Shown here: one piece after another, positions 22,901 through 34,900 of the stretch
Numbering within the stretch: the stretch's first letter is position 1
Layout of the letters: each line of letters starts with the position of its first letter
Assembly: GCA_031772625.1 (NCBI GenBank)
Contig: CM062815.1
Location: forward strand, 916,266,979 to 916,330,978
Length of the DNA stretch: 64,000 bases
Direction: 5' to 3'
Source of the DNA: Pinus tabuliformis
Lineage: Eukaryota > Streptophyta > Pinopsida > Pinales > Pinaceae
Translations under genes and position numbers: made by a program
Notes under the pieces: generated by a model
The model's database searches: none
What the model was told of the DNA's origin: nothing
The model's input: the letters and a program-made list of their open reading frames with translations, nothing else

Positions 22901-25900
22901 AGACTTGTTTTTCACAAAATAAGGTCCATACAAAGAGCTAGAGTTCTACCAACGTGTCACCAATTTTGTAGAGACTACAACCGCCCTCCAAAATTTTGGC
23001 TCGCATGCAAATTTTGGAGCCTACCTTGGATCCTGCAATCAATAATTTTTGGTCACTTGTTCATAAGATGATGAATTCAAGCGCCCTCCTTGATCTTAAG
23101 AGTTTTTTGTGTTCTCATCTTTATGCAGCATGTGTGACCTTTGGGCATAGGGGTTGTTGTTTGGCATGCAAAGGGAATGTTGTTTTTCTTCAATGAAATT
23201 GTGTGCATTTGAGTTATTATCATCATATAGACATATTTCACACTCACTTCATGCACTCTTGTCTTGAAGGTTTTTGCACCAAGAAAAGTATGTCTTATGC
23301 ATTCTAGATGGTCTATGTTGTGTCACTAAGTGTCTGTGTGAGATCATAGTCGAGTTCTATCACTGTTTACATCTATGTCACTGATCTCACACTTAGCCAT
23401 TTCCAGAGCAACCTAGCCTCATCCAGCTTCCCGAAATTGTGCACTTTTCTTCTAAAACCCTCAAGCTTCCTCCCTTGCCTACTGGAACTCCACAATGTGG
23501 AAAGACCCAAACCTCCCTTGGCATCCAAAACTACACAGTGTTTTCCTCCAGTGTCCTTCCCTTAGCCGGAACCCATTGCCATCAAAAATTGTGTAGTATT
23601 GCCTATCAGCTGCTTGGGTTGTAATGCACTTCGAAGCAATGCAGAGGTGTCTTCCCAGGACCCCATCTCACAGTAGTGCCATATGCCTCAAAATTTCTCA
23701 GTTTTGTCCAAAATTCCCTATTTGTCTTGCATTCAGAAATTGTGCAGATGGGCCTCCTAGGGCTTCATCCCAATAGTAGTCACTGCTCGCTGAAACTGCA
23801 CCGATCTATCTCTCAATGACTACAGGAAAATGTGACATGCTAAGATCACTCCCAAGGAGTTGAGGAAAAGTACCAAGGAACTAAGTTATGGAAAAAGATC
23901 AGGACCACATGCAAATTCCATTGGATGCATGATCATCTCGAGGGTAAGTATGATAAGTAAAAAACACCTTTTGAAGTACACCTCTTAGTCGAGTTTGCAA
24001 GAATTATTTTCATTTTCATATCATCCTGTATTTAGTAACATGCATGTGTGCAAACACTAAAAAGTAATTTCATGTGTTTCCTCTACATGTCTTGCTTCCT
24101 TTTTTCTTGTTTGACCAACTGCCGTCTTCAGCATATTGATTGCCATGTCATGCTTGCGACCTTGGTCTAGTGATATCAAGGTTGTCTTCGTGTGCATGAG
24201 TTGTTTCGACTATGTAAACACCCATCACACTCAGACACAATGTTGTAAGCACTTTCGCGCAAGTGTCATCATAGTCATTCGAAGGCTTATTTGAAGTGAT
24301 GCACTTGTCGCTTTTACCATTAGACAGTCGGTAGTTAGTCACACTAAGCATATGTTGTCTTGTTATTAGAGGTGTAATGTCATTGAGTCATGTTGAGTGT
24401 GTCTTTGCAAGTTCATGTATATATGGGTTCACTCACTCACACACTTAGCCATTTTTTCTGTAAATCTGTCAACCAAACCACCCTCCATCAACCAGACCTC
24501 CACTGAGCTGCACTGTGTAGTCTCAGTCCTCAGTGATCAAGCACTATTGCCCAAAACTGCGCAGAGCTTGAGGTTGACCTCCATGCAGTCTACACTACAC
24601 AATCCTGGAATCAACCTGGGTGACTGTCACCCAAAAAACCGGAGAAGTTGCCCAAGAAGCTATTTCATTTTGCACTTCCTGCAAGCCTATCCATCAAGCC
24701 TCCTGTTGGTCAACCAACGAATTTGGCTTAGAAGTGGCATAGGGATCCACTCATCTCCAAAATTGAGTATAAAATGCCAGCCTTCCTGCTTGCATTGCCT
24801 GAATAAGTTGCGCAGATAAGAGGGATAGGCACCCCCTGCCTGTCACTGCATTGTCTATGGAAATTGTGCAATTTTGTGAGTCAGTCCCCCTGTCGACCTG
24901 CTAGCCACTCCTGTTGAAAATTGCACAATTTTCATGGAAATTCCACCTACTGCCTGACACCTCACTTAGCTCGGAAACTGTGAAGACATGACCTGCATGA
25001 CTGCCTCACAGATCTACGTAGTTCTTGCGAACAAGCTCCCATAGCTCAATCCTGACCTCCTCTAGAAATCTATGCAATTTTCACTCACAGTTCCTCCTGT
25101 TGCTCGCACTGCCCTCCCTAGATAAATTGTGCAGTTATACCTACCAGTTGAACTAGATCCCACAGATGTCACTGTTGTCCCGAAATTCTCAACCCACCCT
25201 CTTAGTGACCTCTACACATTTTTTCCCGACATTTCCCCAGAGCCTCGCATCATGGCCTGACATGTGCTTTGTGCTATTTCAGAGCTTTGTCCTCTCTCCT
25301 AGTCACCTGCACCCGGAAACAAAAGGAAATGCATTATGGTAGACTAGGGAATTTCTAGATTTGATGTCATCTCGTCATGAGTGATTTCAGGAACAGGTAC
25401 ATGGATAATACATGGCACAATGACAAACGAGATGAACAAGGAGTGCAATGCTAGAAGGATTTCTTGCGGTTGGATGAACGCATGAAGCATGCCAAGTAGC
25501 AAGCGAAGGAGACACATGCACATGCATGAACCATCAAGCAATTACCAAGACCATTGATGACTCCATGCAATTTGCTATGCGGAGGTGAAGCTATGGTACA
25601 CCATGAGCACATGCATCACTCAGTAGCACAATATCTCAACATGGACAACACAACCAACATGCGCATACCAACAATGTCATGTCGAGTTGTGTCATGAGTC
25701 ATCTCAGCCACATCATTACTTTGGGTCATACTTGTGTAATCAATGTAATGTAACGTGGAAGTCCAAGAGAACCACGAATGAAGTCAAAGAGTCATGTCAG
25801 TCAAAAATTCATGTAAGTCGAACAGTCACAAGGGTTAGTTTCACCCTTGGCTGTATATACCCCTCATTTGTACATGTAATGGAATTTTCACCTTGGCTCC

Positions 25901-25986
25901 TCCCACATAGCCTTGAGAGTCTGTAGTATTTTATTTGAGGAGTGAGTAGTGGATCCAATGCCCCACTATCAGGGTTAGTGATGTAT
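22901..25986. other. Unassigned old repeat with recurring GAAATTGTGCA motif
   Basis: No coding signature. Between 23,433 and 25,133 a motif near GAAATTGTGCA recurs, sometimes inverted: 23,433, 23,584, 23,736, 23,792, 24,553, 24,861, 24,916 (with its inverse) and 25,123. The stretch is pyrimidine-rich on the plus strand and may be an eroded minisatellite or the U5/leader of an old element. A TATA-like TGTATATACCCC lies near 25,850. E2 inserted at its right end. Confidence 0.4.
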
Positions 25987-25991
25987 GGTGT
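25987..25991. repeat. E2 target-site duplication (left)
   Basis: GGTGT directly before the E2 LTR start, identical to 42,887-42,891. Confidence 0.9.
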
Positions 25992-26774
25992 TGTTGATGC
26001 CTCGAAAATCGCTGCAACAACATTGGGGATAACCACCCGTTCCGGACCTTAGTACAACTCCTTTTCCGTTTGGAATGGTGGCTCCGACTGGGGATAATGG
26101 GACCAGTTTCCCAAAAATGGATAAACGGGATGAATGGATGATTGATTAACTAAGCTAATGATGGGCGAATAACTAAATCTATTAACAAGAATACAAGAAA
26201 TATGACTTATCCCGGGAACTTATTGAGCTTTGAAGTGTAGCGCTTGATAGTCTGTGTCTATAGACAGGCATATAGATGACTCCATCTAACAGACATGGAC
26301 ATTATTTCGTTCAAGATTACTGTGCTTAAATAGTTAAGCAAAGTGATTAAAGCAATATTACTACACTTATCATTTATATCATCGACACATACATGATTAA
26401 AAGGAAAGCACACCATACAACATCCAATAGTGGAAGGAATATAGAACTGTTGTTAAAGAACATGCATATAATCAATAATAGAAAGGATAATCAAATAACG
26501 ATTCATATGAAAGGAATGAATTTAGACATAGATAGAAGTACCATATGAGCTGCTTGACACTCCCAATATCAATCGCTACTTGTGATTCTTCCTTCAACGC
26601 AGAAGCACTTTCAAACAAAGACAATAGTGCACAATTGCATAAAAAGCTTCCTTGTCAAATTTAGAATAACTGGTCCAGTTTCATAAAAGAATATCGCTGA
26701 AGCACAATAGTGCAACTTCAGTCTTTAAGTCAGGTACAAAACTTTACGACCCTTTCCAAAACAATGAAAGGGTC

Positions 26775-26782
26775 TATAAATA
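26775..26782 (-). promoter_or_regulatory. E2 3' LTR TATA box
   Basis: TATTTATA in sense, followed by GACCCTTTCA. It lies downstream of the LTR ORF, about 780 bp from the LTR end. The E1 LTR has the same context. Confidence 0.6.
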
Positions 26783-27107
26783 CTTAATTAATCTACCTAT
26801 CTATAAAACATAAATCCTACTTAATTGGTATCAATAAATCTTGATCCTATTTTCTTCAGCGATCTGGAAGTCAGCGGCATGATCCATCAAGTAGGTTGCT
26901 TGCCTTTAAATCTAAGCTGACTTATCGCAAGAATTGGCTCCACTTCAGGTGGTCTATTGAGGCGCGAGCTGAGCTGGGTGGCATAGGTGGCATCCTGAAT
27001 ATCGGGGATAATATACCCGATTGCATCCGTAAGGCACTTGAGGGCGGCTCTCTGTGTGTGCGGCTTTACCAGGAAGAACCAATAGGTGTCCTAGGTTAAA
27101 CTGTTAA

Positions 27108-30100
27108 TCCCAGCGATTAATCTTCCCTTTTCTTCTAGATCTGGATAACATGATTGCTCCAATGTTTTCATCGTTGTCAACTTTCCTGGTGTGCATTGGG
27201 AAATCATGTTTGATAAGTAGAGAGTGTTATTGACTAATTCAACTAAATTGCTAGAAGTTGATTTACATCTTGAAACCGCCCTCTCTGCTTTCATTAACTG
27301 GGACTGTCATTCTATGAAGAGTATATCTTTATGTGATTCTAAGATCCTGGGTAAATTCGCCGCTTGTCCTTGATCAGAATCTTGCCAGTCGAGAAATGCA
27401 GCTATTGTTTCTTCGGCTTGATCCAATTCAGTCCTGGCCTTGTCTACTTGCTTACTTATGGATGCCGTTAATTCACATAGTGGCTCTGCCTGGGCAATTT
27501 GTTGACACAGAAGCTTAATTTGGGATATTAATGCAGTATTTATTTGTAATGCTTCTGCTCTAAATTCAGCCACTTGTGGAACGCCCTTTATTTTCTCGAG
27601 CTGTGATGATAATTGAGCAATTTGCTCATCTTTTGTTTTCACCATTTGCTCATTTTCTGCCTTCAATTGTGCCAATGCCTCTGATAATTCTTTCTGCTTC
27701 TGGATTGCGCTTTGGTCAATCCTTTGTTTTTCTGCCTGCAATTGTTGAGTTAGTTGACTGTTTAATTGTTGTTGCGTCAACAATTGCTGCTCTACCTGCT
27801 CCGCCTTCTGCTTTGTTTCAGTTAACTGTGCCTGTAACGAGAAAATCTCCTGATCCTTTGTTTTCAGTAAAAGGCTTACCTCCGATGCCTTATCTATTAT
27901 CGCTGCCGAATAGGCTCCCGCATACTGTGACAGTTTTGTCAGGTCATCAGAGGGGTCAAATTCCTCCTTCCAAACCACATTGCACGTGACAGTTTGCTCT
28001 GGGAAAAGGGAAGGTTGATCAGTCCTTCTTCTTTTCCTTTGTCGTTTAACCACAACTTTATGCCTTGGGCTGTAGAAGACATCCAGGGGAGGAATATCTT
28101 CTACCTGCAAAATGATTTGGTTGGAGGGGTCCTTTGGTATTATCTCTACCTCTTTAGAAATGGGTGGGCCGCTGGTTCCACTTAGAACCTGTGGTGAAGT
28201 GATTTCATGTGTGTCCGTTACCTTTGAACTGTCTGTGTCCTTTGAACATTCCAAACCACTGATAATGGAATCAAATTGCTTCCATTCCTTGGAGCAATTT
28301 AGGGTCAATATGAGTATCCACATTGACATCAATGGTGGTCTGTTTTTCCTTTTCAGCTTGGGTCTCCTCCCGCACTTTTTCCTACTCTTTCTTCTGATTT
28401 TCCTCCTGTTCTTTCTTCTGATTTTCCTCCTATGGCTTCTCTTGTTCTTTTGTTATAACTGGAGGTTCCTTTGACTGTTGCCGATCAGGCTCGCTTGACG
28501 ATGTCACTGGGGTTGTTGCTAGTAGATCTAGAGGCAGAGTTTGCAACCTCTGTTCTCTAAGTGTGTTAAATTCAATCAACCCTTCATCATGATATTTCAT
28601 TTTGGCCAATGATTTAACCTGCATTATTGACTCAGCTGAAGAGAACAGGTCGTCAAACATATCTTCTTTATGATCAAATTTTGACAATTTGGCCTGTTCT
28701 AGTGCATTATAGGCAACTTTGTTTGGATCAAATTGCCTATTTGGGAGAGTCGCCAGAGTTAATGATTTAATCTTCGTAGCTTCCTTTTCTGCATGTTTGA
28801 GATCATGCAGAGTATAGACACTGCATCTCAAAGGAAAAGAGGGCCAGCCCTGCTTCTTATTTTTCTTGAGAGTCTGCGTAACACTCTCAGCAATAATCTG
28901 GTAAGAGATTTCCCTTGCCAACATTTTATCTGGTATGTATAAAGGGAGAACATGAGGTTCGGCTTGGCTACCGAAAACTCTTATATAAGTGAATTTCTCC
29001 TCTCCAAACCATCTCCCTACTACTGTTATATCAATCCCAGATTGGTAGGAAATCTTGGGAATGGGTTTATCAAAAATAGAATAATAAATGGGCAACATAA
29101 AGCCGTTGAAGACTTGGTACATATGGTGCTTGTAGGAAGATTTCCATAATTTCTGGTGGTAAATGTGAATAGGCATGGATTCTTGTGGCGTCCACCTCCA
29201 TCCGAGCACAGGAAATTCAGAATTAAAACACAAGGTATCTAGGATATAGGCACTGTAATAAAATGGGGGGATTATCCTTTCAGAGATGCGAGTCTTATTC
29301 CTAAACTCAAGAACAGCTTTGGCTAGTTTATCTGAGAGAATAGTGGCCCAATCCATTATTATACTGTTGCATGCAGCTTCCATTAAAGGAACCATTTCTA
29401 TAGTGAAATTAGAAGAGTCATGCAATCCCCACAATCTACACATCATTATTCCAGCGTAGCAATAAGGAGAAGCCAGGGAATCAACAGAGTACTTACCGGA
29501 AGACTCATGTTTGTGCTTTGCCGGATTTTGTCTCCAATCCCGGATGGGTTCGGATTCAACTTCGTTCTCGTTTGAGAATTTTTCCAGGAACGCCTTATTG
29601 TATATCTTCTCTGGCTCAGGCAAATGATACATTTTCCTCAAATCATTAGCTTTGAATGACCCGAAAATTCTCCCATCTCTGGTGCTGAAGGTTCTATCCA
29701 GGATTGGGATTTCTTCAATTGCCCACCGCACTACATCTGTGTATGGAACAATTTTTTCCCTAGCTGCTATCCAATGAAGGAAGGAGTCAGCTAAGTCCTT
29801 TAGAGTGGCATCACATTTCCGAGTTGAATCTGCAGTAGCTTCTACTGTTGTCACTTTGGGTTCTTCAACTTCAATCAAGTTGTAGGTGCTCTGCCAAGTA
29901 GTTCTGCCGAGACCAGAACATGTGGTATTCGAAATCAATCCTTTCTTTTTGTTTGAGGGATCAGCGACAGCTTGTCCTGCGGTTGGTGCAGCGGAAGCGC
30001 CTGTGGTCTTCTTGGATTTCTTCCCCATTTTACTTGAGCTTTCTCCTTTGGATGAATTCTGCACAGAGGCGAGAATCAACGTAACACAGTGAATAGGCAA

Positions 30101-30112
30101 TGAAAACTTCAA
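27108..30112 (-). pseudogene. E2 U3-encoded ORF, copy in the 3' LTR
   Basis: A protein of roughly 950 residues encoded in U3. A short hydrophobic start precedes a Lys/Ser-rich stretch (SSKMGKKSKK). A globular N-terminal domain of about 400 residues follows (30,000-28,650) with SPYCYAGIMMCRLWGLHDSS and IRVFGSQAEPHVLPLYIPDK. Then come a Glu/Lys/Pro-rich linker, a basic KRQRKRRR patch that could be a nuclear localisation signal, and a C-terminal Gln/Lys/Glu coiled coil (about 27,900-27,550). The layout matches the E1 and E8 LTR proteins. Function is unknown; nuclear location is inference. About one or two breaks. Confidence 0.7.
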
Positions 30113-30460
30113 TGTGATGAGATATATTGGCTGATGCGTGATAAGGGATTAGCTTTTAAAATGGGCGTAGATACAATCCATGGGAGGATTTTAGGACTTA
30201 CAATTACATTAAATGGCCGTTTAAAACCTGACAATCCTTAAATGCCCATTATATCACTAATCGGCCGAATCATTCATTTAAGCGTGCTGTAGATGTTTTG
30301 GCGGTTGAGCGCAAGTGAATCATTTTTTGGACAGATCAAGCCTTTAATATGAATTAATCGTGATATCCCTTTATTTTAACGGCTTTTTGAAATCTGCGCT
30401 TTATCGCAATCGGTTATTGGGGCAATCTTAAACCTTTTATATTGACATCTTTTGAAAACC

Positions 30461-30630
30461 CCGATTGCCGATAGCGATATCACATCGCATTGGGAGTATT
30501 GGCATTATATGAGACATGTATAGTATATCGCCGATCGCCGATATCGCATCGCATCGGGGCCAATGGCATGGGGCGCTTTAAAATGTGCATAGAGTATTAC
30601 CGATAGCCGATAGCGATATTGCATCGGCGG
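30461..30630. promoter_or_regulatory. GATCGCCGAT / CGATATCGC motif cluster, E2 3' LTR
   Basis: Repeated CG-rich, partly palindromic blocks (GCCGATAGCGATAT, CGCCGATCGCCGATATCGCATCG, CGATAGCCGATAGCGATAT; long ones abbreviated) stand out in AT-rich U3. The cluster is 350-520 bp upstream (sense) of the LTR ORF and is present in both LTRs. A protein-binding role is inferred. Confidence 0.5.
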
Positions 30631-30889
30631 AAACCAATGTGCCACTTATTTATGTACCTTATGTCATTGCGATATGCGATCTTGCGATTGCTTTATCACA
30701 ATGATAAAGATTGATTTATTTGATGAAAATGGGATTTTCCAAAAAGGGTTTTATAATGTTTTCATTTGGTTTTCGGACCTTTTTAAATAATGCAATATTG
30801 ATACCAATCAAACTCTAAAGGGACTGATTTCATATGATAATTTTGTGAATAAAATGATAAGAAATGGGGGGTTGTTGTAGAGCACAACA

Positions 30890-31962
30890 ATTGGCGATTC
30901 GCTGGAAGAAACATTTATCTCTGAAAAGTATAGAAATACTTAAACTTTTTCAAAATAGAGTTCTAATCAAAGGGGAAAATTCTAATATAACTAGGTATAA
31001 ATGCATTCCGAGTAAAATGAAACTATTTTGTTAATTTCCTCTCTTTTTTAAGATAATAGATACATTCTAAGTTTTAAATAGGCCTTCATTGGTTTATAAT
31101 GATAAAACAGAAAACCTTTCCAAATCAGCTTTTATAATGAACTCGTCTGTCATAGGTAGAGCCTCTGCTGCCAACAAAGTTCATAGTTTCGACATGGATA
31201 CCTTTTAACCATGTTATTGTCCATTGTCCCATCCAATTTAAGAGTGTGATTAACAGCATGAATTCAAAATATGTTTTCATATTTTGTATTTCTTTCTTTT
31301 CCTGTTATTGATAAGATAAAAAGCCATTGTCCTGGTTTGGTAGCCAGCTATTGACAATGCCATTCACTGGTAGTAATCTAACCGAACAAGCTGGCTCGTG
31401 ATGAGACCCCTTTTCTTATAATTCTTAAGCCATTACCCTGTTATGGTATGCAGTATTGGTAATGTCGGTTAAACTATTTCCCTATGATCATGGTAAGAAG
31501 GCTTGTAATAAGACCTCTTATCTTTTTATATCAAAATTTTTAGAATTACACTTTGAGTAATCATAAACTTTGGTGAATGGGATGGACAATTTTCTCTTTT
31601 AAGAGTAGATGGATGACCGGGTAAGAGTTGAAGATGCTGAAGTTGGATTAGCTTCTATCTTGATATTGATAACCTTTTGTGACCAATTTGAAAACAGAAA
31701 ATGATTTATAATACTTGTAAACTTTGAGAGGGGTTCACAAAACTTGAAGTGTGGTTTCAGAATACAATGATACCTAGTTTCCTAGAAATTATCCCTTTTG
31801 GTTGAGACTTCTATTATTTTAAAAGCAAATATCATACTACTTCTGTGGATCAAGTTTTCAAACACAGCAAAGGTCAATGGAAGATACCTTACAACATTAT
31901 TTTCTAAAAAATCCTACAAACTACAAAACTCTATCAAACTGAAAGGAGAAGGGGTTACCTCC
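30890..31962 (-). other. E2 region between pol and 3' LTR
   Basis: About 1.07 kb, AT-rich and non-coding. No polypurine tract is seen directly at the LTR edge. Instead the plus strand there reads TTGGCGATTCGCTGG, which resembles an Arg-tRNA primer site in the opposite orientation. Confidence 0.5.
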
Positions 31963-34900
31963 TCAATTAAAGAATTTCTTCAAGATAAGGCCATTAACAG
32001 GGAGAGAATCTCTCAAACCTGATAAATCTTGCAATATGAAGGTCGAATGGCCTATCTTCTCACAGATCTGAAATGGTCCAAGCCACATCTTCTGGAACTT
32101 GGTGTTTTTTCCCTTGTCCTCATGGTCTTTGTCCCATTTCAGAACTAAATCACTGACTTGAAATTGTTTTGAACCGGATGAGACTGAATCAAAAGCTGCC
32201 TTGATGATTTGCTGATGTTTGAAATGAATAACCTTGGCTTTTTCTCTTTCCTCTTCTAATTTTAGAATTTGATCATGTCTAAGTTGAATAGAGGAGGAAG
32301 GACTTTCCTCAATGAACTGAATTAGGGCTAGAGAAGGAAGAACAAGATTTGTGGGCAGTACTGCTTCTTTTCCATACACAAGGTTGAATGGGGAAGATCC
32401 TATAGAAGCTTTATGTGTTATCCTATCACCCCATAATGCAAACATTAAGGATTTGTGCCAGTTTTTATGATTCTGCTCGATAGTTCGCTTAATGATTTTG
32501 ATCAGATTTTTATTAGTAGACTCTGCTAAACCATTACCCTGGGGATAGTAATTAGCAGAATATTTGAATTTAAATCCTCTTTTAATAGCGAAATCAAACA
32601 TAGCATTGCCTGAGAAATAAGATGCATTATCAAAAACAAGAGCATTTGGGACACCAAACCTGGTAATGATGAATTGATCTATGAACTCAATGATTGCTTC
32701 AGAATTTGCTATCTTCAAAGGAATTTCCTCAACCCACTTAGTAAAATAATCGGTAGCAGTAAGGATATACTTATGCTATTTGGAAGATGGTGGAGTAATT
32801 TCCCCAATGATGTCTAATCCCCATTGCTCAAATGGTTGTTCAATGTTGACTGGTTGCAGAGGGAAAGCTGGTTTACGTTGTCTTCCACTAGAAGTTTGAC
32901 AATTGAGGCATTTCCTTACATACTCGTGGGCATCTCTAAACAGAGTGGGCCAATAGTATCCAGCATGAATAATTTTGTGAGCTGTTGTGTCAGCTCCAAA
33001 ATGTCCTCCTGCTGGTCCATCATGTAACTCCTGCAAAACCTTTTGTGCTTCAGGTTTCTCAAGGCATCTTAATAATATGGAATCATAATTCTGCTTAAAA
33101 AGCACATCATCAATAATTGTAAAATTCTTTTCTTTTAACCTAATGGCCCTTTTGTTTTTGTAAGACAGGTTAGGAGGTGCATAACCATTTTTTAAATAGA
33201 AGATTAAATCTGCATATTGAGACTCAGAATCAGTAACACTTATCTGGTTGATTTCTTCAGTTTGATCTGTATCACTTGATTCTGGAATGTTGGATGCTCC
33301 TGCCAATAACCTGCAAAAACCTTGGCCCCTAACAATCTTTGCTGGCTTAATTTCTAAGTCATATTCTTGAAGCGCTGTGACCCAGTTTTCCCTCTTTTCA
33401 CCCAGTTCTTTTTGGATTAATAGTTGCCTAACAACAGGGAAATGAACTATAACTTTTGTGTGGGTTTTCAAAAGGAAGGGTCTATAATGTTTGACTGCTT
33501 TAAATACAACAAAGGCTTGTTTTTCTACTTCGGAGTAATTCAATTCAGCACCCTGAAGATTTGAACTAAAAAATTAAATGGGTGCTTCCAAATTGTGATC
33601 GTTGAGCTGCGTGAGTACTATTGCATAAGACGAGGTGGAGGCGATAGTGTATAATATAAAATGATTAGAAAAATTTGGAGTATTTAAGGCTGGGGCATCG
33701 ATTATTGATTGTTTGATTAAATCAAACGCTTATTTCTCTGCTGATCCCCACTTAAAGACTGAATTATTTTTTATCATAGTTTGAAGTGGCAAAATAATTT
33801 GAGAAAAATCTGGAACAAATCTTTTAACAAAATTGATTTGGCCTAAAAATGACTGCATGGATTTCTTATTGTGCGGGAAAGGGATTTCAGAGATTTCTTT
33901 GATCCGATCAGGATCAATATAAATGCCATCTTTAGACACAATAAAAACTAAGAGGTTTCCTTGGTCAAGAGAAAAGAAAGATTTTTTAGGGTTAAGAGAA
34001 ATACCATATCTTTTGCAGCGTTGAAAGATTTGATTTAGATCATGCAAATGATTGGACTTCTTTTTAGAGAATACAGTAATATCGTCTAGATAGACGACTA
34101 CTGTTCTATTAATCATCCCTCTAAAACCTGTATCCATCGCTCTTTGGAATGTTGCTCCTGCATTAATAAGTCCAAAGGGCATTTTTTGATATGCATATGT
34201 TCCCCATTTGGTTCTGAATGTGGTTTTAAGCTGGTCATTAGGATGGACCAAAACTTGGTTATATCCTGAGAAACTGTCTAGAAAAGACATTAATTCAGAG
34301 CCTGCTACTGATTGGAGTATTTGCTCCATGGTAGGTAATGGGAAATTATCTTTTAAGCTTTCTTTGTTCAAATTTCTGAAATCAATACAAATCCGAATGT
34401 CGCCATTTTTCTTTCTGACTGGCACCATATTGGAGACCCAGTTTGAGTGTCGGACTGGAAAAATAATATTGGGTTTCAAGAGTTTGTTAAGTTCAGTCTT
34501 TATTTGACTCTCTAAACTTAGATGTATTTTTCTTAACTTCTGTTGAATTGGTTTCTGATTGGGAAGCACTGGAATGGTATGCTGGATAATGGATGTATCA
34601 TATGTCTTCAAATCATCATATTTCCAAGCAAAAACCTGTTTATTTTTCCTTAACAGTTTAATGAATGCCTCTTTCTCTTCCAAGGAAAGTCCTAATCCTA
34701 AATTAATATTTTGAGGAGCTTGCTCAGTACCCAGATTTATCAACTCAAACCTTAGGGTAGAGCTTTGGAGCTTTGCATTAGTCACAGGTTTAAACCTGTC
34801 TTTAATATCATAAAGATCCTCTAGCTTTACCACAGGATTAGGAATTGAATTTTCCTGAGGTGTTTCTCTCATTTGAAAGTCATGCTCATTTTCCTCAATA

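Larger units (their letters stand above)
25992..30889 (-). repeat. E2 3' LTR (4,898 bp), ORF-bearing
   Basis: Runs from TGTTGATGCC (25,992) to GCACAACA (30,889). In sense it reads: U3 start with a GATCGCCGAT/GCGATATCGC cluster (30,461-30,630), ORF region (30,112 to about 27,110), TATA box (26,775-26,782), then R-U5. It aligns throughout with 38,006-42,886. Confidence 0.93.
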
